Below, piece after piece: positions 57,095 to 64,000 of a DNA stretch of 64,000 bases. The translations under genes and the position numbers were made by a program. The notes under the pieces are model-generated. The model had not been told where the DNA came from. It saw only the letters and a list, made by a program, of their open reading frames with translations, and searched no databases. Source of the stretch: Periplaneta americana (taxonomy: Eukaryota > Arthropoda > Insecta > Blattodea > Blattidae); the NCBI RefSeq assembly GCF_040183065.1, contig NC_091117.1, positions 109,236,001 through 109,300,000 of the forward strand, in the 5' to 3' direction. How positions within the stretch are numbered: position 1 is the first letter of the stretch; every line of letters begins with the position of its first letter.

Positions 57095-57500
57095 ATATTT
57101 TTAGCGACTCCAAGGCTTCCATCCACGCAATAGCAAAGAGCAAATCCTCGAAAACCTACAAAAAAATAACGAAACCTGCAACTTGACTAAACAACTTCAC
57201 AACCTAAAATAAATTTGACATTACAGTGGACTCCATACCACAGACATATTTAAATCTAAAAAATAGTGTTCTACCATTAAACAATCATTATGACATACAC
57301 ACTGTGGTATTTTTGGAAAATGAAGCTGTTGACCAAATGCCAACAAAGGATGCTTAATAACACAAAATTAGTCCGTAACATTCTATTCTTAATTGCCAAT
57401 TCTGTGATAAAAGAATGCTACCAGAACCAGTTCTACAATGCACATGAGTTTAAGTTACAGGGAAATCGTAAGAAGATACCTTGAACAATCCATCTTGTAT
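57095..57500 (+). pseudogene. LINE-zeta RNase H fragment
   Basis: Broken plus-strand frames read DSKASIHAIAKS (compare the FSDS-A catalytic block), LTLQWTPYHRH (the W-P-H block) and ENEAVDQMPTKDA (the GNE-AD block), in the order of an RNase H domain. It lies on the same strand as the polymerase fragment at 52.8-53.3 kb, with the hAT between. A link is plausible but unproven. Confidence 0.6.
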
Positions 57501-57509
57501 CCCAGAAGA

Positions 57510-57814
57510 ACCCCACAGAACAGCAGCAAGAAGATTTATGGCCGAGTGTGCCAACCTCGATTAATTTCTCCCATTTTGTAAAGACAACTAAAATTCACGG
57601 GTGTTAGATCTGCCTGTAGGGTGCACCGAACCTAATGACTATTATGTCACTGGTGTTAGCTGACAATCGAACTTAACTTCTCAACCTATAGATTTCTTTG
57701 CTGAATGTAAAACAGAACGCATCTTAGTCATTTCATTTGTCGATTGTTTGGCTTGCAATATGAAAACTTAAAGGTTTGATATTGTTGTTAAAGTGGAGTC
57801 AATTAAGAAGAGAC
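57510..57814. other. Unassigned
   Basis: Nothing recognised. It ends at the TGA target of the Harbinger-like element. Confidence 0.4.
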
Positions 57815-57817
57815 TGA

Positions 57818-59304
57818 GGGCCGGTTTCACCAAGCTTTAGTAAATCAGTTCAAATGAAACATTAACTACTGAACATTAAAATATTTAACAATTCACTAAA
57901 ATGTGAGCTGCTCATCAACCAAATTTTCTTAATATTTAATGAGCATTACGGATAAATAAGTGCAATCTATGAATTTTTCATAACTATATCAGAACATCTT
58001 TCTACGAAACCACAGTCTAATAGACCGCAAATCGCGTACAGTATTAGGAAACAATTTTGTTGTGTCTCTTGATAATGGAAATGTTGAAATTTTGACTGCA
58101 ATTTACACGAGTATGTTTATATGTCTGTAGACTTCAAGCCAAGCAGCTATATGTGCCTTGTCGCACTGATTAAGTCATGGCTCTCCAGTGGAGCAGTCAG
58201 TAGTGAGCTGGCTTGTCATCCCTGGGACCCAAGCTCGATTCTTGGTGAGAACTTTTTTTTGTAATGGAACAAATTATTTCGCAACTCTGGCTCCACTAGT
58301 AGAATTTAAAAAATTCTTGGGACATCAATTTTCTTCCCGAAATAAAACAATGATAAACAAACAAATTAAAGAAAACTAAAAAAAATACACATATGGATCA
58401 AACGCTTTGTCCACATGCCACCGGCATCCATCACTGCCTGGCATCTTTGGGACATCGACTCCACCAGATCGCGGAAATAGTTCTGGTCCTCAGCGAGATC
58501 TTCCAAGGTAGCCAGAACTTGATCCCATAACTGATCTGGATTTTGAGGTGGGCTCGATATTTGTCAATCCTCCTCTTTTTCATGCCTTTCTGTGAACCAT
58601 CTTTGAACGTTTATCGTGGTGTGGTTATCCTGCTGGAAAATTAAATTTCCTTCGGAAAGAAAACGATAATAAATTCCATGAATCCAGTTCTTTCGCTTCT
58701 GTTTTAAAGCCAGTGCAAACATATCTTATCGCTAGCTATAATATAATTCTAATAAATAAAAGTTAATATACCAATTAAGTTTTGTTATGTTTGAATGAAC
58801 ATTATGTATTAATGTACTAATATTTCTTAGGTATGTAGTTATAATAACCACTTTCATATGTCAAAATAAAAACTCAGTCATATGTTACTTAGCTGACTAG
58901 TTTCAGCTTTGTCTCAGCCGTTTTTATGATATTCTAACCTATGATCAGTTTCTTCTAAAATTTTGAGTACCATGATGTTCGTGACACGATATCTTTCGTG
59001 AATTTTTGTGTCATTCAAATCTTCAAAATGATCGTTTCTTAAATGGTTAACATTATCTCCATCTGACCATTAATTTTTGAGCAGTTCCAGATATAAAAAT
59101 TCTGCGTCGAAATGTTCCACCATTTTATATTGCAAATGAATCATTAAAAATTTAAAGGCAGAAATTTCTATCACTAAAATTTAATGATAGTTTTACTGGT
59201 TCGTTACACTAAAGATGCTTGGTGAGATATAAAAATGATTTAATGAACCAGTAAATAAATTAATGAATCATTAAAACTTTAGTGAAGCTTGGTGAAACTG
59301 GCCC
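57818..59304. mobile_element. PIF/Harbinger-like nonautonomous element
   Basis: GGGCCGGTTTCACCAAGCTT at the left and, reverse-complemented at the right, GGGCCAGTTTCACCAAGCTT. TGA is on both sides (57815-57817, 59305-59307), fitting the 3-bp T-N-A duplication of PIF/Harbinger elements, whose TIRs often begin this way. No Harbinger transposase or Myb-like gene was seen. It contains an unrelated Tc1-like fragment (58400-58660) and a tRNA-like stretch near 58190-58245. Confidence 0.75.
58400..58660 (-). pseudogene. Tc1-like transposase C-terminal fragment
   Basis: Minus strand reads NLIFQQDNHTT (second catalytic Asp region), FTERHEKEED, SSPPQNPDQLWDQVLATLED, YFRDLVESMSQRCQAVMDAGG and MWTKR, the end of a Tc1-family transposase. 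In the third-Asp region (normally SPDLNPIE) the Asp is in PQNPD, shifted and altered. No flanking TIRs were found. Confidence 0.75.
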
Positions 59305-59307
59305 TGA

Positions 59308-59915
59308 GAATAGCAAATTTTGTGAAAAATGAACTGGAATTAGTTGGCACTTGGCAAGTTTTTATGTAAATACAAATACGTAATTTCCCTAACAAATATT
59401 AAATTTGATTACTCACTGAAACAATGTAGAATGGCATGCAATGTATACTGATTCTTGTCTTCAACTTTCCTAGAGTACTCGAATAGGCCTACCATAAGAA
59501 TAAAATTCAAACTAATTACTGTACATTTTTCAAACACATTTAATCATATTTTAATTACTTGTAACGTAAAAATAATGTAACTGGTTACAATTAACTATTA
59601 TATTACAGTTTCAAGTAAAAACCTCATTTTACAGAGCAGATAGGTTATGTTCACTAATCAGCTGAATTTTCTAATATAGACTTATGGAGAGGTTGCAAGG
59701 AAGACAAGTTGTTTTCGAAGCAGGTAGAAGTAGTGGCTGTGTCTCTCTATTAAACAGGGTGTTCCAATTGAAACTTCGCCATGCTTAAAGGAAAATGGAT
59801 TCATACTCATTTAACCAAAAATATGTACTAAAGTAAAAATAAACAAGTGTGTGTTAATAAACAATAAGTTTAATAAAATTCTATGCACCAATTCGGTGAT
59901 GTAGTGGAAGGTATA
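59308..59915. other. Unassigned
   Basis: No coding similarity. AGGGTGTTCCAATTG near 59757 resembles the end motif of some Tc1/mariner relics, without a partner. TAGGCCTA at 59484-59491. Confidence 0.4.
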
Positions 59916-59923
59916 AAGACATC

Positions 59924-61387
59924 GGGATCTGGACAATTCATCCCCGAAAATCCATCCCACAATTAACTCGGTCCCAAAACAAATTTGTTCCCAGACAATT
60001 CAGTCCCATAACAAATTCGTGCCCAGACTATTCAGTAACTTGACAAATTCTATTCAGTCTAGGCTTCATATTTGGATCGGATACATAGCAATAATGTCTT
60101 TGAAGAAGCAATGTTGAATATTGTAGATAAACAAGTCAATTTAGATATTGAGAGGGAAGTTTAAAACCAGTGTTCATTGCATTTTTCACCCTTTCCCCAT
60201 CTCTACCCTTCTTTCAATTTCAAATGGCACCCCTATATATTTTTATACTTAAATTTGAAAAAGTATTCAATATTGTGCATACATCTCATTTATTTTTTAA
60301 TATCATTTGTTTACTTTTGTCGCCAGGCAACCTGGACCTGGACTATTTGGTCACTTAACAAATTCTATTTGGTCCAGGCTTTATAAATCTCATATTTGGA
60401 CCAGATACAGAGTTCCAAGTAATTCTGGCCTAGCTAACATGTCTTTGAAGAAGCAATGTTGAATTTTCCTAAGTAACTGCAGTGCACAAAATTTACAATG
60501 ACAAACACATTTTAATATAATAAGGAAATTCGCAGTTCTGTTAGAAGATGGGAGACGAGATTCAGTACACGAACACAGAGCAAGGTGCTAGAAAATTAAT
60601 TCTTAACAGATATATGTATACTAAACATAGAAAATTGAAAGAAGGTAAACATGGCAGTGTAATCAGCGCGGGGACTGCTTAGGTCAGTTGGTGGTTAACG
60701 ACAACGATGAGGTTGTCAAGAGGCAGGAACACACACACACAGGCCAGACTTTGTCCGTTGTAAGGCCACGGAAATACTAATCCAATGTAAGCGGTCAGCA
60801 GAGACATCCCGCACCTCCCCCGCAGCTCTGGTGCAATCGCACTTGGCAAGAGTATCATCCAAAACAGCAGTGAAGCTGCCGAATGATAGCTTGAAGAGAA
60901 CAGTGAGAAGAGTGATGCCTCAGCATCTTCCACCAGAACCAAAATCATTCAGAGACCTCCACAATTTTCCGGAAAAATTCAAGACTACACTCAAGGGTGA
61001 GAGGGGCATCTTAATTATCGATTCAGAAGACGAAGAAAAGATGATGATATTCAGCAGCAACACACATCTAAAGTTGTTAATGCGCGGAGAATTTTGGGTG
61101 ATGGATGGTAATTTCAAAAGCGCACCGAACGTAATTTCTCAAATTTATGCAATACACACAAGTGTACATGGGAAATAGCTGCTGCTAGTTATTGCATTAC
61201 CTGAACAAATAACCCTTGGTAAGCGTTGTCTTTGGTGCCAACTGAGACCAAAATGTTTGGGAACAAATTTCAACTTGAACCAAAAGTTTTGGGAACCAAT
61301 TTCAACTGGGACCAAACATTTTAGGTACCAGTTTCCTGGACCCAATTGTCAGGGGATGTAAAGTTGGGGCTGAATTGTCCTAGGCCC
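59924..61387 (+). mobile_element. MULE (Mutator-like) element, truncated
   Basis: Ends GGGATCTGGACAATTCATCC and, reverse-complemented at the right, GGGCCTAGGACAATTCAGCC. AAGACATC (59916-59923) and GAGACATC (61388-61395) are a probable TSD (7 of 8), near the 8-10 bp expected for MULEs. A MULE-type transposase fragment lies inside. ACAATTC/CCCA motifs recur at both ends. The segment 60040-60130 is repeated in diverged form at 60355-60465. Confidence 0.7.
60690..61250 (+). pseudogene. MULE transposase N-terminal/core fragment with FLYWCH-like remnant
   Basis: Upstream, VVNDNDEVVKRQEHTHTGQ resembles the His-rich end of a FLYWCH zinc finger. From 60831: LPNDSLKRTVRRVMPQHLP, SFRDLHNFPEKF, KMMIFSSNTHLKLLMRGEFW, VMDGNFKSAPNVISQIYAIH, with the DG-FKSAP block carrying the first catalytic Asp of MULE transposases. 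HGK follows, then a TAG at 61177, and after a frame change LPEQ. The remaining catalytic domain is missing, so this is a relic. Confidence 0.75.
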
Positions 61388-61395
61388 GAGACATC

Positions 61396-61788
61396 AGGAG
61401 CTTAGGTAATTATTCTACATGTGAAGATGAAAGGGAAATTCTAAAATCAATTTTGCCTCATAAAGGGCAGGTTTCAGTCCCCCCCCCCCAAAATTATAAT
61501 CTAACAGAATTTCAAAAACAAGGCATGTGAGAACTGTTACAACAAAAGTACTTTATATATTTTTGTTTTTGTGTTTCTGTTTCTGTTGGTGTCCTAATTA
61601 TATTTAACCATGTTGATCTTCATGTGGATTTAGATAATCTAAATACAGCATTTAAGCTTCAAAATTATCACTGCCGAACATTTCCGCCATACTGTGCTCT
61701 TTTAAAGTAATTAACTATTGTTAACTAACTTAATTGGCCATTGATTGTCAATTAAACTTTACAGCTTTTAACCAAACTTTTAACAGTC
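61396..61788. other. Unassigned, with a C-run
   Basis: An 11-base C tract at about 61479-61490. No coding similarity. Confidence 0.4.
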
Positions 61789-61801
61789 ATTATCGCTGGT
61801 G

Positions 61802-62132
61802 TTCGTGGCATCATGGTCTAAGGCATCCTGCCTAGGAACACGTTACGGAATGTGCACTGGTTCGAGTCCTCATGGACAAAGAATTTTTCTCATGAAATTT
61901 CGACCAGTGTATGGGACTGGTGCCTACCCAGCATCGTGATGCACTTGGGGAGCTACGATAGGTAGTGAAATCCAGTTGCAAAAGCCAGCTATAACAGCTG
62001 GGGGGGGATCATCATGCTAACCACACGATATCTCCATTCTGGTTGGATGATCGTCCACTTCCGCTTCAGCATATCAATGTGAGGTCAGCAGCCAGGGTCG
62101 GTCTGGGCCCTTCAAGGGCTGTGGCACCAAGG

Positions 62133-62180
<48 letters not shown>
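61802..62180 (+). mobile_element. SINE-3 copy with 13-bp TSD
   Basis: ATTATCGCTGGTG (61789-61801) and ATTATCGTTGGTG (62181-62193), 12 of 13. The tRNA-like head has CATCATGGTCTAAGGCATCC and GGTTCGAGTCC. The body matches 18532-18872 in opposite orientation, and the 3' end TTCAAGGGCTGTGGCACC is followed by (ATT)n (62131-62180). Confidence 0.92.
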
Positions 62181-62185
<5 letters not shown>

Positions 62186-62193
62186 CGTTGGTG

Positions 62194-62955
62194 CACTATA
62201 CTTGTAACTTAACAGGCATTAAGTTGGCAGTTAATGGTTGTAAAAACTTAAACAATGTTGATGCACCTGACCATTAGACTCTTAAATGAACATGACTGTC
62301 TTGCTAAACATCTTAACTGAATATGAATTATTAAATCACCAAACTGTGTTCCACGCAAAAAGATAAATACTTACTGATGGTTATAAATCACTTATTGAAC
62401 TGAGTTTAATCAGTGCTGCAAAATTGTGAATAGCTTCATTGCCATGTAGGCCTATCTGAGCACTGGATACCAAACAACCAACAATAAAATATATTGTGAT
62501 CTTACCTTATTTTACTCCTTGAACTTCCACTCTTGTCTGCACATTGGGCACAAATGTTGCACTTGTTGTGAATTCAACCACTTCATAATGCAATGGATGT
62601 GGAAACAATGGGAACACTGACCCCAAACTGCAAACAATTCATGAAATTAGATATTTTAATAGGTAACCCAATTATTTATATGTTAACATTAAATATCCAC
62701 CACAACGAAAATAGAGTACTTGATACAATGCTCTCCAAGTTATTCAACAAGTAATATATAGCTTTATTCTTATGGTTGAATATTTATGTACTAACTGATT
62801 TTATAGCCATTTCAACAAGATTATATATATATATATATATACACAGTGCATACATTTTATCTTCCCCTGTTTATGGATGTAGAGTGTAAGCGGCAGTACA
62901 CACACCAGCCGAACATATGTGAGCGAGGGAAAATAAAATGTTTGCATATAATATA
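62194..62955. other. Unassigned, with (AT)n at about 62821-62842
   Basis: AT-rich, no coding similarity. TAGGCCTA at 62447-62454. Confidence 0.45.
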
Positions 62956-63659
62956 CACCATCTTCCATAAGCCCGTGAAACATTTTAGAAATTCACCACA
63001 AATAAATTAAGCAATGGATAAATTGTAACTCTTATAACAACAGAACGAGAAACTCTCCAAGTTTGTTAGGAAAAGGCCTGTATCACATAGTTGCCGTAGT
63101 TTGTTGCTAAGAGGAGTAGTAGTGAATTATTTTTGTTAGGAAAAAGTAGTGCAATAATTGAGACTCGCCTAAGGTGAATGTCTTTTGAACAATATCCAAG
63201 GTGAACTATTTTTCTTTATGGAGTGCACAGTCACTGGGAGAAACTACTTGGACATGGAAAATTGACTGTTGCCACAGATGAATGACAGTGATAATTACAT
63301 TTTTCAACAAGACAGCTGGCCAGATCATTTCCACATTAATATACGAGGCTATCTCAACACTAATTTATCATAATGTTGGATAGGATGCTGTGGACAAGAG
63401 GGTTATGTCTTAATGCAGTGGCCACCCACATCACCGGATATAACACCTTGTGATTTTTTTCTTGTTGGGATTTATGAAGGACAGTGTTTTTGTACCCCTA
63501 CTCCTCACTAGCTTTCAGGAACTTCAGACCGTATCACCATTGAATAAAAAAAAACGAGTTTACCTACATTTCTGTATAATAAAATGTAGTAACTTATCTC
63601 TTGCTTAGCTTATTTGTAGTGAATTTCTAAAATTTTTCAAGGACTTATGAAAGATGGTG
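62956..63659 (+). mobile_element. mariner-like element with about 60-bp TIRs
   Basis: TA (62954-62955, 63660-63661) flanks long inverted repeats that start CACCATCTT-CATAAG and continue through ATTTTAGAAATTCAC and ACAAATAA on both sides, roughly 60 bp with scattered differences. At 704 bp the element is internally deleted, but part of a transposase remains. Confidence 0.8.
63190..63560 (+). pseudogene. mariner-like transposase fragment in the long-TIR element
   Basis: Frames read LLPQMNDSDNYIFQQDSWPDHF (second catalytic Asp), HINIRGYLNTNL and MQWPPTSPDITPCDFFL (third Asp in SPDITPCDF). Spacing and motifs match the decayed transposase at 24.5/28.4 kb, so both belong to one broad group. Small frameshifts, and no N-terminal half. 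Confidence 0.8.
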
Positions 63660-63661
63660 TA

Positions 63662-64000
63662 TAATACGAGTATGTAGCTCTATTAAGCAAGACAACATTG
63701 CTAGTTAGAAAATTCTCATGATTAGAGTTTTCATTTTCAGAAACTAGCTATATTGGACTAAATAACTATATAATATACATAACTTACATAGCCTACACTA
63801 ACTAAAAATTCTACAACTATCCTAACACATGAATCGTGAAATTGAGGGAGATCACAACTCCAAAAATGTACTTTTCCTTTCAAGAATGAAAAAAAGAAAC
63901 TTATGTAAAAAGTACAAAACTAAGCTCTTTGAAGCATGCTTCTTATGAGAACCAGCAATGATATTCAATAAAATTACTGAACGTGTACAGAACTGGTCTC
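63662..64000. other. Unassigned to window end
   Basis: AT-rich; nothing recognised. Confidence 0.4.

Overview
This window looks like repeat-filled intergenic DNA from a large, AT-rich insect genome. I found no host protein gene, rRNA or convincing functional tRNA gene. Almost everything recognisable is transposable-element (TE) sequence: non-LTR retrotransposons (LINEs), tRNA-derived SINEs, Helitrons, and DNA transposons resembling mariner/Tc1, pogo, hAT, P/THAP, piggyBac, PIF/Harbinger, MULE and a Sola-like type. From memory, the LINE and SINE families resemble those of cockroaches and termites (Blattodea). That is recollection rather than a search, so the taxon is tentative.

Layout. 0-4.3 kb: SINE-1, a P/THAP-like remnant, a mariner with both TIRs (2315-3637), and another SINE-1. 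5-13.6 kb: LINE-beta pieces, a piggyBac-like element (6373-10572) holding a hairpin minisatellite, a LINE-epsilon remnant, and a 5'-truncated LINE-beta with a 14-bp target-site duplication (TSD). 13.8-17.6 kb: a pogo-like element and a LINE-alpha. 18-24 kb: a DDE transposase gene split by a SINE and, in frame, by a Helitron (which itself carries another SINE), then a THAP/P-like pseudogene. 24.5-28.9 kb: a 3.8-kb TIR element (element X) with an 8-bp TSD inside a mariner-like pseudogene. 30-32 kb: a LINE-alpha and a pogo-like element. 33-40 kb: a DDE transposase remnant, SINE-2, and a three-level nest (RNase H LINE, then LINE-alpha, then a Sola-like DNA transposon with a multi-exon gene). 40.5-47.1 kb: a second, inverted copy of element X, broken by a hAT that carries SINEs and a Helitron, and by a 170-bp MITE. 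48-53 kb: a hAT remnant, a possible solo LTR, AAT-rich microsatellites, foldback repeats and LINE scraps. 54.4-56.6 kb: a structurally complete hAT with an uninterrupted 494-codon transposase gene, the only element here that looks potentially active. 57-64 kb: LINE, Harbinger-like, Tc1-like, MULE and SINE-3 copies, and a mariner-like element with about 60-bp TIRs.

The elements do not work together as a pathway. The value of the window lies in its clean insertion junctions, which give a relative history: several insertions can be removed on paper to give a continuous older sequence. Family names marked as inferred rest on remembered motifs, and all counts were made by eye.
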